Shown here: piece by piece, positions 1-12,193 of the stretch
Layout of the letters: each line of letters opens with the position of its first letter
Position numbering within the stretch: the stretch's first letter is position 1
Assembly: GCA_947000775.1 (NCBI GenBank)
Contig: CAMQGK010000058.1
Location: forward strand, 3,664,001 to 3,728,000
Length of the DNA stretch: 64,000 nt
Source of the DNA: Pterois miles
Taxonomy: Eukaryota; Chordata; Actinopteri; Perciformes; Scorpaenidae
Reading direction: 5' to 3'
Notes under the pieces: generated by a model
What the model was told of the DNA's origin: nothing
The model's database searches: none
Seen by the model: the letters and a program-made list of their open reading frames with translations, nothing else
Position numbers and translations under genes: made by a program

Positions 1-2
1 CA

Positions 3-1120
3 TTACAGCTGGCCAAAGAGAAGGACATCCATTTGGGCTCCAAAGCAGCAGCCAAACCACACAGTCATGCACACGTCCCTGCCACTCAGAGAACATTTAT
101 AGAAGTTCGACTGTCTTCTTTATCTGGTTCATCACCACCGGTTATGGCAAACAATGAAACGGTGATTTCACAAAACTCTAAACTCACTCAAAGAAGCACA
201 GATGCAAGATTAGCACCCATGCTTATTCCTGCCAACTCCACAGTAGAAAAAAACAATGGCATGGTCAGCAACACAGTATTTAATTCACAGTGTGCTTCTA
301 AGGAAACTAATTCAACCGCAAGTAATGGCTCAACACTCAGTGCTACTGTGGAGACAAGTGAGACCCTGAAGTCCAGCACATCCAGACTGTACATAAAGAC
401 AATGGAAAGGCGAAGCTTCTCCACAGACACTGCCCTGTCTGCAGACTACAATCCCTTCTCTGTCCGACATAAAATAAAGTCCTTTGAAAACCTGGCTAAC
501 TTTGACAAGCCAGTGGCTAAAAACAGTGACATTCAGTCGTATGCTCTGGCATATAGAGCCTCGCTTAACCAAAGGATTGCTGGTTATATGGACGTGGTTA
601 ATTCAATTGACTGCCGGGCACGACAAAGGAGTTTCAGTTCGTATGTAGACAATCTAATCCCTAACACACCCTGCTCACCTCTTCTTGGTAAATCTCCATC
701 TAGCATTACACTGATAAACCTTGAACTTCCACATTCGAGCTGTGACACACCTCCGCCGACTGAGGCTCAAGTTCAGAAAGCAGATGGGACGGCACCACAG
801 ACCCCTCAGGTGCTGCGGAGGAAGCACGGTAAACTTCCCCGCAGCAGGTTGCGGCAGCTCAGGGCTCTCAGTATGCCTGAACTGGAAAAACTATGCACAG
901 AGGACTTTACCAGAGGCCATGGCACAGTTGTAGATACAACTGAGCCTGGCAGCTATCCCATTATACTTACGAAAGACGCAGTGACTACAAGCTTTCCACC
1001 CTCTGCAACCCCGGCAAAAGTGGATGTGAACAGGGTGAGCCAAGGTGATCTTGGATCCACTGAAGAGATGCTTCAAGAAACCCCGGAGACTGATGGACAA
1101 CAGTCTGGCTGGTCAATCAG
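3..1120 (+). CDS. pdzd2: pdzd2 large exon (3' part; start outside window)
   Basis: The frame is open from base 3. It encodes a Ser/Thr-rich linker with the basic segment RRKHGKLPRSRLRQLRALS near the end and no recognisable domain. The donor CAG|GTGGGA at 1121 splits an Arg/Ser codon (phase 2). If unspliced, the frame would stop after five more residues at 1134-1136. The exon is long, as expected for the linker of this gene. Confidence 0.85.
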
Positions 1121-1844
1121 GTGGGAAGATGTCTGACTTTGGTGCCTCCAGTGGTTGTAGGAAGACGCTATCCTCTCATGAGAATTTTGTAATTTTATGA
1201 GAAACGTTAAAGTGAGAATGAAGGCATAACATTTACTAGGGCTTATAGTAATTAAATCTCATTTACAGTGCTAAATTTTCTCATTTAGCATCAATGATGC
1301 GCAAGGACAAAATTTTCTGCCCCACCTGAACAGTTTGGTCATTTCACATGACAAATTTCAGAATGTGTTTGTTCTGTGTGGAGTTTGCATGTTCTACCCG
1401 TGTTAGCGTGGGTTTTCTCCGGGTACTCCGGCTTCCTCCCACAGTCCAAAGACATGCTGTTTGGGTTAATTGATGACTCTAAATTGCCCGTAGGTGTGGA
1501 TGTGAGCGTGAATGGTTGTCTGTCTATATGTTGTCTGTCTCTATGTGCCCTGCGATGGCCTGGCGACCTGTCTAGGGTGAACCCCGCCTTCGCCCAATGC
1601 CAGCTGGGTTCTGCTCCAGCCCCCCCGTGACCCCTAACAGGATAAGCGGTTGATGATTGATGGATGGATGGATGGATGGTCTTACTAGGCTTTAGTGGGC
1701 AGAGCTCAGTTGAAACAACATTTGTATTTAGTATCTGATGACAGGCCACGGCACTGTCAATCAAAGCTGATCAGTTCACACCCACACCGTCCAAATCAGC
1801 AACCAAAGTACTGTTTGATTGTGGTTACTGATAGACAGATAGAC

Positions 1845-1876
<32 letters not shown>

Positions 1877-4800
1877 GAGTGTTGTTTGAAGACAGACTTG
1901 AGAGAAACATGAGCCTAACCTTTGACGTAAGCTAAACTTTATTGCATATAGTACGCAGTATAATTTGTGCAACTGTTTATGGTTGCTGTGCTTCAGTTTT
2001 TGTTTGCTACTACTGAGGTTTTTATCAGTGTCTGAGTCAGAGTGCATAGTTGTGGCTATTTCCTAGAGCAGTACATATCAGTGCTACTTGATGTCCACAC
2101 AAATGTATGGAACCTGTTGCTGTTCAGACTCTGCTGCAATACACAAATTACAATGCATCAGTTCTACTTTCAGCATGATGTAGCGACACCTCTATGCACT
2201 GCTTAAGTTGCTGCGATGTGTAATACTGACTGGCAATAGGCAGGGTTTGGTTTCTCCAGCAGACTACCTGGAATCTTTGGCTACTGACATTATATTGTAT
2301 ATTAGATATATACATTATTGTGTTTATCGTTTGGTTTGTTTAGTTGTCTTTTCTTAGTGCTGAGGACTCAGATTAATTTTATGACACAGGAGGAATATAT
2401 ATATATATATATTACTGTTGAAATATTCTTGCCATTAGATTAACCTGAGAACATTTTGTCTATCTATAAGATGGACAGGACAACCAATAACATAAATGCA
2501 CCTTTTAAAGCTACAGCTGGTAATTTTATTAAAAATAACTTTTTGGCATATTTGCTAAAACAGATGGATAATCTGTGTAAATTTTGGTGAGGAAAAACTG
2601 TCACAGCTATTTCCAAAGGGGTCCCTTGACCTCTGACGTCCAGATATGTAAATGAAACTGATTTCTCTGGGTACCCACCAGTCTCCCCTTTACAGACGTG
2701 CCCACTTTATGATAATCACAGTCAGTTTAGGGCAAGTCATAGTCAAGTCAGCACACTGACACACTGACAGCTACTGGGCTTTTTATGCTAAATGTCAGTA
2801 CCTGTGATGGTTGCTGTACAATATTTGTCATTGTTTTGTGTTGTTAATTGATTTACAATAATAAATATATGCATACATTTGCATAAAGCAGCATATTTGT
2901 CCACTCCCATGTTGATAAGAGTATTAAACACTTGAGAACTCTCCCTTTAAGGTACATTAAAAATGTGTGATTAATTAACAATTAACTGCGATTAACTATG
3001 GACAGTCATGATGATTAATCATGATTACATACTGTAATCTATTGACAAGACCTAACTATTATTAAATATTTGATCCGTGCCGCCTAGTTTGACAGTTTGA
3101 TCACAAGTTTCACTTCTCTTCGGCTTTGGTTGGTTGTTTTTGTCAGGCACAGTGGAATCTTGCAAATGCCATTAGGAGCGCTAGGAGGAGGCAGATTCAC
3201 ATTATCTGTGTCAGGTATTACAGTCAGGATATAGTCAGCAAATTTAACAAAAATGTTATTGTTATCAACTGTAGCTTTAATTTCATTGTGTTCCTTTCTA
3301 TTAAAGTCATGTTTGATGTTGTTTGAAATGGCAATCAGGGAAAACCACATTGACTCCTTTTGTCTTCAGTTTAAAGGAACTGGCTGCTTCTCCTGCAAGT
3401 CAGCATAAGCTGCAAACACTGTTGTCCTCCCTGACAGTTAAATCATATGTGTCTGCGCTGCTTCAGGAGGCCAAGACCCTCTCAGAGGTAACGCTGTACT
3501 GCTGAAACAGACATTTGATACACCCATTTCACATGCAGCTTAAGATCGCACACATTACATGGACTACATTATTTCAGTCCTACTTTCTGTGTGAATTTTG
3601 TTAAATCGACTCTGTGTCCGTACTCTCTGCAGGTTAACGATAATACTCGCCTTGTGGTCCTGAGTAAAGAAGAAGGCTCAGGGCTTGGTTTCAGTGTTGC
3701 TGGTGGAGTTGACCTTGAGCAGAAGGCAGTAACAGTAAGTACAGCATGTCGAGATTCAGGAACTTGCTGTTCAAACGCAGTGTACGCCATCATAGTCTCT
3801 CTTGATACTACCGCTGGAGGTTAACGAAGTCAGGAATTTTCAAATCTTACACATACTGTACTGTAGTCGCTTTTAACTCAAGCTGTATGTGTCCTTTTGT
3901 TGTCGTTGTTGAGCTCAGGTCTGTCTTGAAAATAGATCTTGATGAGATTTGTTTGTTTGTTTGTTCCCCATGAGATACTGCAACACCAAGAGTAGGTATT
4001 TTGACTCTAAATGTGAATTTTATTCCTACTTGTAATAAAATATATTGATCTTTACTCCCTTAAATTGAATTTCAGTATTAAATATATACATATATCTGCA
4101 TAAAGCAGCATATTTGTCCACTCCCATGTTAATAAGAGTATTAATTACATGACAAATCTCCCTTTAAGGTACATTTTCTACAGATAAAAATGTGTGATTC
4201 ATTTGCAATTAACTGGACAATTATGTGATTAATTACCATTAGATATTTACCATTAATATCAATTGACAGCCCTGACTTAAAAAATTTTCATACGGTTAAA
4301 ATAGAATTTAAGGAATGTAAAAAGTAAATCGTTTTGTTGGGTATTCCTTTATTCGATAGTAAGCATGAATGAAAATATTGAAGCTATAAGAGAGATTCAT
4401 ACTGTGGCTGTATGATGTTTTTTGTAGTGTTTCATAGTTTATTAAACTAATTTTATGCATAATAAATGATGATTCATTATAAGGTTTTCATTGCCAACAA
4501 CTGCGTTCTGTAATTGTTGTGAAATGGGGTTAGGAAGTGGAACCAGACATGCATTCCTCTCTCTCTGTGCATGTTGAATTTAAGTTAGTCTGACGATATT
4601 CAGTCAAATTTGTGTCTTGTTGAAAGTGTTACTGAAGTCTTACTAGGTCTGACCTAGTCCGATTTCCGTTGTCACTTTATGTTAAAGTGACCAGAATGCT
4701 TATTCAGACTGACTTGTTAATGAGACTCATCTGCTTGATAATGAGTCTGTGAATACACTTAGAAATGTACATGAGTGAATGATAGAAAGGTGACACCATG

Positions 4801-6603
4801 TTTTAATGGTTCCTGTCCATATGTCTCTAATACTCTAACACATACTGTATACCTTTGTGTCCAGGTTCATCGAGTCTTCACCAAAGGAGCAGCTAGCCTC
4901 GAAGGCACAATCCAGAGAGGTGACAGCATTTTATCGATAAATGGAACAAGTCTGGGGGGTAAAACCCATGGAGAAGCTGTGTCTTCCCTTCATCAAGCCA
5001 GACTATCCAATCAAGCCTTAGTCGTCATCTGGAGAGACAAGGACAGTGAGCTGAGTGTCTCTGACATACACGACTTGGCTGGCCAGCCAAAGAGGATGTG
5101 TTCTGCCAGAAAGAAGTCTTTCGAAGCTGGAGCAGGTAAGGCCTCAGCTTACACCTGTGACAATATAGACAAACCTGACCTCCATTACCCTCTTCATGAG
5201 GGTAATGGAGTTTAGCCCATCACCACCACCATTTTGTGTTTTAACCTTATTAAGCTCTACCGTACATGTCTTTGTTACCATTAACCTATGAAACTAATTT
5301 CACTATAGCATTAATGCATAAACAGCCCTCGCTGTTGCAATGTTAGCTGTCATCAACTGGCAATAACTTAACACAGCTTCAAACGTAGGCAGTAGCAACT
5401 TCCTTAGAAAATGCATGTGTTAATATTTCACTTTGTAACTCTGGGTGTTGAATATTTCTCAGTGGTGGATGTGGGTCCAGACGGTGCTTTAATGGTGGAG
5501 CTACACAAGTCTTCAGCTGGCCTGGGTTTCAGTCTGGAAGGGGGGAAGTCCTCAAGCCACGGAGACAGGCCTCTCATTGTCAAACGCATCTTTAAAGGTG
5601 ACCTTTTTTGACCTTTGTCTCAGAAACTACACGGTAAAGCTAAAAATTAATCTAGGATCTAATTAAGTGACATTTTATTGTTGTGTGGGCCTATTCAGAG
5701 TGGACATGCACTGTGTAAACTTGTGCAAATCTGTCAAGTCATTAATATGTACACATGCGATAATAGTGTCATGGCACTGGTAGTACTGGTAAAATGATTT
5801 GTTATTTAGTCTGTAGGAATAATTACCACTAAGCCACAAAATTAAAATAAAAGAGAGGTTAAACCCTGGCGTGCGTCTGCCCCCTGGAAGTTCATACTGG
5901 GTAAGATTGCCAACCAGTCAAGTAACGCATCAGTCAAAGCGTCTGCGTTGGCGACAGCCATGACTGGAGACATTATGTTTTGGGTCGTCATTCCACCCAA
6001 ACGTATGTCTGTATGTCTATCTCAGAAAAGCCTGGACAGAAATTCATCAAATTTGGCACAAATGTGACACGTGAACATGTTTTAGACCATAACTCAATCA
6101 TTCATATGGTAATTATGATAATTTAACACAAATATCTAATAGAACAAAATGAAGTGATGACATTTTGGACAGACGTGGATGTAAACTGCGTCTTGACGGG
6201 TTGCGGCAGGCATCCAACCATGAGGCAGGAGTTCTAGTTTTCTGCAGAAAACTGGATGCTGCTGGTAATAATACATAACAAGACCTTTTATAACTTGGTA
6301 TGACACAGCAACATATTTCATTTTAACACACTTCCAGGCTTCTGTTCCTCTGTGGCTCTGTATGCGTTATCAAATATCAATAGTGAGCTGAAAAGAATCA
6401 AGCAAAGCATCTTAACCTTGAATTGCTTTGCTCCAACAACAGGGGGCGCCGCGGAGCTGTCCGGTTTGATCCAAGTTGGGGATGAAGTTCTGTCGATCAA
6501 CGACTGTTCTCTGGAGGGCCTCATGCACCACGATGCCTGGAAAATTATCAAAGCCACTAATGAAGGGCCCAACCACCTCCTCATCCGCAAGCCCAGTACC
6601 TGA
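3..6603 (+). CDS. pdzd2: PDZ domain-containing protein 2, C-terminal part (six exons)
   Basis: Join 3-1120, 3370-3487, 3633-3734, 4865-5135, 5463-5597 and 6443-6603. The joined length is 1905 bases, which is 634 residues plus stop, and every junction is GT/AG with matching phase. The 5' end continues outside the window. A serine-rich, low-complexity region (residues 1 to about 400) precedes two PDZ domains. Each PDZ has the carboxylate-binding GLGF loop (SGLGFSVAGG and AGLGFSLEGG) and the later GD-x-(I/V)-LSIN strand. PDZD2 (PAPIN/AIPC in mammals) is a six-PDZ scaffold at cell contacts and the ER. Its last two PDZ domains form the secreted fragment sPDZD2, and the pair here matches that C-terminal end. 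Pro-IL16 is a related protein. The pdzd2 assignment rests on the PDZ pair, the tail sequence and the neighbouring npr3. Family identity is confident; orthology is good but not proven by alignment. Confidence 0.88.
1371..1679 (+). repeat. V-SINE/Mermaid-like SINE, 5'-truncated, in pdzd2 intron
   Basis: It begins GTGTGGAGTTTGCATGTTCT and continues through the conserved central segment (CTCCGGGTACTCCGGC, CCCACAGTCCAAAGACATGC). The LINE-like tail ends in (GATG)n around 1660-1679. The tRNA-derived head is missing here, but a fuller opposite-strand copy with the head lies at 33138-33437. Open frames across it on both strands are repeat-derived. Confidence 0.8.
1830..1876. repeat. (GATA)n microsatellite
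   Basis: Interrupted GACA/GATA tetranucleotide run with about eight uninterrupted GATA units at the 3' end, in the pdzd2 intron. Confidence 0.95.
2495..3055 (+). repeat. AT-rich dispersed teleost repeat in pdzd2 intron
   Basis: A non-coding block whose 3' part (about 2862-3050) recurs at 4080-4274 in the same orientation. Shared landmarks are GCATAAAGCAGCATATTTGT, CCACTCCCATGTT, CTCCCTTTAAGGTACAT and an ATTAAT/GATTAAT-rich end. No coding potential was seen. It resembles a common non-autonomous teleost repeat; the class is unknown. Confidence 0.6.
3370..3487 (+). CDS. pdzd2: pdzd2 linker exon before the penultimate PDZ
   Basis: Acceptor TTGTCTTCAG at 3360-3369 and donor GAG|GTAACG at 3488. 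The exon completes the split Ser codon and encodes about 39 residues, ending LLQEAKTLSE. This predicted helical segment precedes the PDZ pair. It exits in phase 0. Confidence 0.85.
3633..3734 (+). CDS. pdzd2: pdzd2 exon, first half of penultimate PDZ
   Basis: Acceptor CTCTGCAG at 3625-3632 and donor GTAAGT at 3735. It encodes strand beta-A, the carboxylate loop GSGLGFSVAGG and the start of beta-C. Phase 0 at both ends. Confidence 0.88.
4080..4274 (+). repeat. Second copy of the 2862-3050 repeat
   Basis: Same orientation and same landmarks as 2862-3050, with small indels, for example an insertion after AAGGTACATT. It ends in GACAGCCCTGAC. It represents only the 3' part of the longer copy. Confidence 0.7.
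4865..5135 (+). CDS. pdzd2: pdzd2 exon, second half of penultimate PDZ plus linker
   Basis: Acceptor GTGTCCAG and donor GCAG|GTAAGG at 5136 (phase 1). It encodes VHRVFTKGAAS, then GDSILSINGTSL, then the alpha-B helix region GEAVSSLHQARLSNQ and the last strand LVVIWRD. A polar inter-PDZ linker follows. This order is that of a canonical PDZ fold. Confidence 0.9.
5463..5597 (+). CDS. pdzd2: pdzd2 exon, first half of last PDZ
   Basis: Acceptor ATTTCTCAG ends at 5462 and the donor AAAG|GTGACC is at 5598 (phase 1). It encodes LMVELHKSSAGLGFSLEGG, the second GLGF loop, and ends VKRIFKG at the conserved beta-C strand. Confidence 0.88.
5870..6330. repeat. Dispersed repeat in last pdzd2 intron (probable)
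   Basis: Contains GACTGGAGACATTATGTTTT and a segment around 6040 reading AAATTCATCAAATTTGGCACA (shown in part). Both are of a type often seen in teleost intergenic DNA. There is no open frame of note. Class and limits are uncertain. Confidence 0.4.
6443..6603 (+). CDS. pdzd2: pdzd2 terminal coding exon, end of last PDZ and stop
   Basis: Acceptor CAACAACAG at 6434-6442. It encodes GLIQVGDEVLSINDCSLEG, an alpha-B helix and a final strand NHLLIRKPST, then TGA at 6601. The protein ends immediately after the PDZ, as in vertebrate PDZD2. The 3' UTR runs to the poly(A) signal at 6911. Confidence 0.9.
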
Positions 6604-6910
6604 CTATGACGAACAAGGACATAGAAAGCTCCTGAGAAGGGCCAATGTGAAACAGCCCTCTAAAACAGGGTGTGGACGAGCAGTAGAGACGAGGACAAGC
6701 AGTTCCCCACTTTTTACAAATTTTCTGATGGACTTCATTTGAGATTTTGTGTTTTGTCTTGTTACATGTGTTTGTACTTAGAAGTAGGTCAAATTTGATG
6801 GACCACTAACTATTGTGGTGTACATTGCTGAATTTTGATTTATTTCAGATGGGGATTGCAGTTTGTTTACAATAGATTAACTTTGGAACCCTAAAGAAAA
6901 CTGTTTTTTA

Positions 6911-6916
6911 AATAAA
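6911..6916 (+). terminator. pdzd2: Polyadenylation signal of pdzd2
   Basis: A canonical AATAAA lies 308 bases after the pdzd2 stop codon, on the coding strand, and is the first such hexamer in the 3' UTR. Cleavage would fall about 10-30 bases later. Confidence 0.7.
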
Positions 6917-7429
6917 GTCAGAATGTGAAAAGATCTGTGGCTGGCTGTGGTTAAACCATTCATGCTGCTCCACAACGCGGGGAAAAGTAGATCAACTACA
7001 TATTAGGTTGAACATGCTTCAGTTATGCTAACTGTCTTCAAACAATATTATTATTATGAGGAACTCCATTTTAACCTATAAGTAAATTTTGCCCCGTATT
7101 TTGGAACGATTAATTCGTCTATACTGGGTCAATCAACAGGAGGGTATAACACTGCTGTCTCCTCATATCCACCTCTGTGTGGACACCTGACCAGCAATCA
7201 CTGTGTGGTCTGACATAAACTAAACCCTAAGACTTACTTCAACCCAGAAGTCTATTGGATCTGGATCTACACACTCCTGGGTACTGTACTTTCTTCTGAG
7301 ATGTGTATTTATGAAATCATAAAACCACTTCACTTAGAAACCCCAGTCTTTTTCCCATTTGACATTTGGATTTCTTTTTTATTTATTTAGATTTCTTTTG
7401 TTTTATATACTTTTATTACATAAGTAGGG
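6917..7429. other. Intergenic, no gene seen
   Basis: AT-rich single-copy-looking DNA downstream of the pdzd2 poly(A) signal. I see no conserved frame, splice-flanked exon or structured RNA. Confidence 0.5.
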
Positions 7430-7700
7430 CTGAAAGATTTGGGGGAAAAAAATCTAATTGCATTTATTTTTTACTGATAGCAATTACAATATGATTCATG
7501 ATATTGGACGAAACGATCATGGTGATTTTTTGTGCATCTATAGAATGTGATGTGTAGGCTGGGACATCTGCAGCACCACAATATTTAATTCACAATGGTA
7601 TTTTGACACATATCTTGCTATTAATATTACATACTAGCAGATATTGTGCCTCCTACACCTTCTCCTGCGATTTCGATAAAAGTAACTGTTCAGCGATATG
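7430..7700. repeat. Dispersed repeat beginning GGGCTGAAAGAT (probable)
   Basis: The start AGGGCTGAAAGATTTGGGGG followed by alternating TTGCAATT/ATTGC motifs matches a common teleost non-autonomous repeat type. A related stretch lies near 27490-27575. Limits are approximate. Confidence 0.4.
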
Positions 7701-10700
7701 CATAAACTTAAAATATGTGTTTTTGTAAAACATGCAACAATACATTACTGGATATTCATATTGAATATAAACCTTTGCAGCAATGATGTACACATTCTTC
7801 AAGATGATGTGATTAATTGGAATACAGAAACTAGAGTAATTAAATAATATAATGAACTATTCATTAATAGGCTTAATGAATTTTTGATGCATACACCAAT
7901 GTAAATAAGTGGAGTACCAAACCTAATAAAATGAACGGTAAACATTGAGCAAACTCTTTATATACATATTTTCATAAACAATATAATAAATAATGTAAAT
8001 AAATATGACATGGCTGAAAAAGAGTAGAGGAGTAGTTGCAGAACTCGAACAATTCATTTTATGTTTTTCCATATATTGATACAGTTGCAAATATTAATCT
8101 TCAAATATTGCCGGAGAAGTTGGACAGATTGAAAAGAAATGTTCCTGTCTTAAACTAATCCTTCTTTCTCTCTTAAGCACACACTTACATTTTATTAATC
8201 CTCTGTCTTCACTTTTTCCCTTAGGAAGCTCCTAACTATGTAATTACATTATAATATTTCTGATAACTGGTTGATCACTTAAACCTAACTTAAACTTTAT
8301 TGCATTTCTCATATACTCATTTACTTCTCATACAGTTACAGGTACAGACACAAAATTTGGCCTCTGCTTTCAACCCATCATAAGCATTAGGAGCAGTAAA
8401 TACCAGACATGTTACAGCAGACCACACACACTTTAAAAATAGTCACAGTGACAGTGTCCAAGTGCAAGAAATGACCAGTAGATGCCAGTAAAAGCACACA
8501 AATGGGTAAGGAGCCTCTCTAACGTGAATGGCAGAGTGTTCCTGTTGAATGTTCGTTATTGTTTTTTTTTGTTTTTTTACAATCATTAACATTCATTTCT
8601 CAATATTGCGTTAACTCAAAACTCAACAGAAGTCAATGTGGACTGAAATGTGGATCACTTTTCATTGCTGTGACACTGCATTCAACGACCAGGTCTTTCA
8701 AAATTCATGAGCATGTTCTCACTCAGAGTTAACCACCACCAAACGTCTGTGTATTTATGAACCATTTTTCACATGTTTACATGCTATTGAAAAAACTGTA
8801 AACTGTTAAATAGACTGTTCTACATTCTGCTACATCTAAAAAGAAATTTAAAAAGAGAGCATTCACTCCTAACTGGGACAAACAGCACTGAGCACCTATT
8901 TTCAATCCTTGATGACCTCTATGAAAGACTCGTGCCAGGTGAAGCGAGGTGACCTGGATGGTAGTTAGATCTTTACGATGTCATGATATCATGCTAGAAT
9001 CGCAGATCACATATCACACAAAAATCCATCTGATCAGGCTTCAGTAAAGTGTTTGTGTCTAGTGAGCCAGACCTGCTGCTGCTGCACTATGTGGACCAGT
9101 CATATGTGATGGTTGGACACATGATTCCAACACCTTACATATTAATCTGCTGCTTATTAACAGGCTTTCCATCAGATACTGGAATAATCTCCCATCCTTA
9201 CACAAAGACATCAGTGAGGCCCAACACTGTCTGTTGGATAATCATGTCTGGCTCCCACTTGGTGTTCCAGTTCATATGAAAGATGTTGGATGAGGTTGAG
9301 GTCAGGGCTTTGTGCAAGCCAGTCAAGTTCTTCCACACCAAACTAGGAAAACCATTTATGGACTTGGCAATATACTTTTGTCCATATATGCACACTGCAC
9401 TAAATATGAAAATGGTGTAGCCTTTATGCCAGAAAGGAAAACAAATACAACATTAGCGGAGAGTCTGCTCAGAGGAATCTAAAACACACAAACAGAGCAG
9501 GGCCTGCAGGTATTGTACAGCAGGATGTCGTCTCATATCCTGGAAAATTCTCTAGCAATGATCAGACTGAGTTCCTACAGACTACGCTGAATCCACAGCT
9601 GAAAAATGTCATTACATGACAAGGTGTTGAGTTCAGCTTAACGACCATAATTGCAGAATATCTCCAAGTGGTGCTCATTGGTTTAATTTGGACATTTCAG
9701 ATAAAGATAGCACAGAACTGAGCCTCACATTCTGTATAATACTTTACCTTTTCATGTAATGATTTAATGATTTTAAGTGTAATGAGAGCTGTGGAAAACA
9801 TTGGCATGTACGTCAGCAAATTCCACGCTACTTGCCAGCAAACAGAATGTGTCTTCTGAGAGGCTTGGTTGTTGAGTCATTAGTGACACATGCTAATGAG
9901 CCACGATAAGTGTAAGGCTGCTGCCTGAGCAGAGGACTTGAGCTGACGTTAATGTAATTTTGTCGTTGTGGAACTGAACAGAAGTCAGTCACTCTGTAAG
10001 GCTGAACCTCTGTGCTGTATAGAAACATTGTTTTGTGTTCTCCATAAAGTCAGAACAAGTACTGTTGGTAAGAGACATACAAAGAGACCAGTGGTGGAAA
10101 GAAACTAAATTACTTTGAACTATACAGATCTTACACAGCTTATAAAATACAATGCACTGTTAGATTAAACTATCCAACAACAATCTACAACATAATTGAA
10201 ATTAGTTCCTCTCTACACTTACACTTTGCTGAAATTACTTAAGCTTTAATTGCGAATTGCATTAGCATTGATTTTATGGCCACTTGGGGGTGGCACAATA
10301 AGGTGTTGTTATGACGAGCATGTGAGCGAACAGTTGGTAATTTACACATCCAACTGACAGAGCGCAGCATGAGCATTGATTTGGAGTTCAATTTGTGTCC
10401 ACCTGATGAATGGAAGTCCAATATTCACTCTCTTTTTAGCTCAGTTTTTGGTCTCCACCAACTCCAGAGAAAATGATCCATCTCTTTAGCTGCTGAATGA
10501 TCCAAAATATTCACCAGCTATTCTCTAAAAATTTACACAGAGATTCTGCAATAGTGCCATAAAGAAGATCATCTGGCTTTGCCATTTTACACAGAATGAA
10601 ACCACAGTGCGATAATCCTGGCCCGTGCGTCATTTTTGATAGCACACCGGCATTAAAGGAAAGGGGCAAAAGGGGAGTGACATTAAACACAGCAGCTTCA

Positions 10701-10830
10701 GCGTCTACTATGTTTGTGCATATATTCCCAGTGTGCCGGCCGTCCCTTTCACACAGACATCGGCTCAGCTCCACTGCCAGCCTTTCATACAGAATATACA
10801 GAATAACAGTAGGTTTATAAGATAAGATAA
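7701..10830. other. Intergenic, no gene seen
   Basis: AT-rich DNA with only short unsupported frames. The motif GATCACATATCACAC with AAAATCCATC near 9005 recurs near 23575 and suggests another low-copy dispersed repeat. Nothing else is supportable. Confidence 0.4.
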
Positions 10831-10870
10831 GATATTCCTTTATTGGTCCCACAGTGGGGAAATTCACAAT
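10823..10870 (-). repeat. Non-LTR element 3' tail with (GATAA)n
   Basis: GATAAGATAAGATATTCCTT followed by TATTGGTCCCACAGTGGGGAAATTC. This is the pentanucleotide tail and terminal segment common in teleost LINE/SINE 3' ends. A related tail occurs in the other orientation at 53985-54052. Confidence 0.55.
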
Positions 10871-10917
10871 CACAGCTATCAGAGCTTTTTCACTGAAAAC
10901 TAGATAAATTTGATATC

Positions 10918-11210
10918 AAGAGCATTAAAATAGCAGCAAACTATTTGCTATGTAAAGATGTAGTGAAGTAATACTGCTGTAATCCCAGTTTACGTGCTTT
11001 GTATACATAGCCGGGTCGGCCACGTTCGCTTTTCGGTGGACAGTAGTAGCTAGCTTACGGCTGTGCCGCTCTGTACTGCTCTCATATGGCAGTGACCACT
11101 GATAACTCTGTCCTGATCCACGGCATTACCATTGTCAGCACTACTGCCATTGTTTGCACTGTTCATGTTGCTCACACTATCAGCCGTCTCCATGTTGGGA
11201 ACCAAGTGGA
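10918..11210. repeat. Dispersed repeat, copy 1 (others near 46095 and 23660)
   Basis: Shares ordered blocks with 46095-46510: TAGCAGCAAAC/TATTTGCTATGTAAA, TAGCCGGGTCGGC versus TAGCCGGGCCGGC, GCTCTGTACTGCTCTCATATGG, and a GCACTnnTGCC-rich end with CATGTT. No coding potential is supported. It is probably a non-autonomous DNA element; class unknown. Confidence 0.55.
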
Positions 11211-12193
11211 GGCAAGAGATATGCTCTGAATTCCATAATGCTTTATAACAATATGTAACGTAACACATTTTGTTTATGTTGTTCTTATTTAGATTTAATG
11301 CCTTTTTTCACTTAACATAAAGCAAATAATGACCACTTATACCATTATAATGCATTAGAACAGTGATTATATATGCATTATAAAAAATTACAATTTATTA
11401 CAACTATGGGATTATAATACACTATGATACTATGATACCAACAATCATGAAGTATTATGATACTACTTGGTACCATGGAACTATGTACATACACATCTTA
11501 ATAACGTATCACCTGGTGAAGTTTTGGGTTGAGCTGCAGTGTTTGTTAAATTGTCTTTAAGGATTCAGTTCACAGAATCACATCTATCTCTTATTTAAAT
11601 AGGCCAAAAAGCCAGCTTTGGACCAAATTAAAACAAACTGATATTAATTAACATTTTCATTTGCAGGTCTACTACATCAGGAAGATCCAGTCACAGTTGT
11701 GGTATAGGGGATTCAAATCATGTGATCATAAACTCCACATACGCTGTAGTGTAATCACATCAGACACAGCTGTGATTTGTTCTCCTCAGTTGCTCACACT
11801 TCCTCTTGCAGAAAATGTTTAGATAAATATCAGTTAGTTTGAAGTTGATTCAGAGGTGAGTTTCTGGTGCACAAAGCCTCTTCAACTTTTCTTCTTCATA
11901 GTTTATATGTATTGTATTTGTTGGTATAGTAATTTATCTGTTCTTATTCCACTTCCTGTTTTTATCTATAAACTTTTCCTTTTTACTTCAACAATTTAAG
12001 TAGTGAATGAGTTGCCTATTAGAATATGTTAAGTACAAAGGGTAAATATAATATGTTTAAGTTCAAGCCTCCACTTTTTTGGTCAAATTTCTTTTCCTAA
12101 TTTTGGAATGTTATTTAATTAATTATCTTTGCTTCATTGGTAGAAGAAAATCTTAGATTGGCTTTGATTAATATCAGTGAATGTCCTGTGGCC
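11211..12193. other. Intergenic, no gene seen
   Basis: AT-rich DNA between a dispersed repeat and the hexanucleotide array. Only short unsupported frames are present. Confidence 0.4.

Noticed and set aside
1121..1136. Ending pdzd2 at the in-frame stop at 1134
   Set aside because: The GTGGGA donor at 1121 and the phase-matched exon at 3370 lead to two PDZ domains expected at the C-terminus; the stop lies in intron sequence.
1339..1764. 141-codon minus frame and 84-codon plus frame
   Set aside because: Both lie in the V-SINE, and a similar frame appears in the other SINE copy at 33137-33400, so they are repeat-derived.
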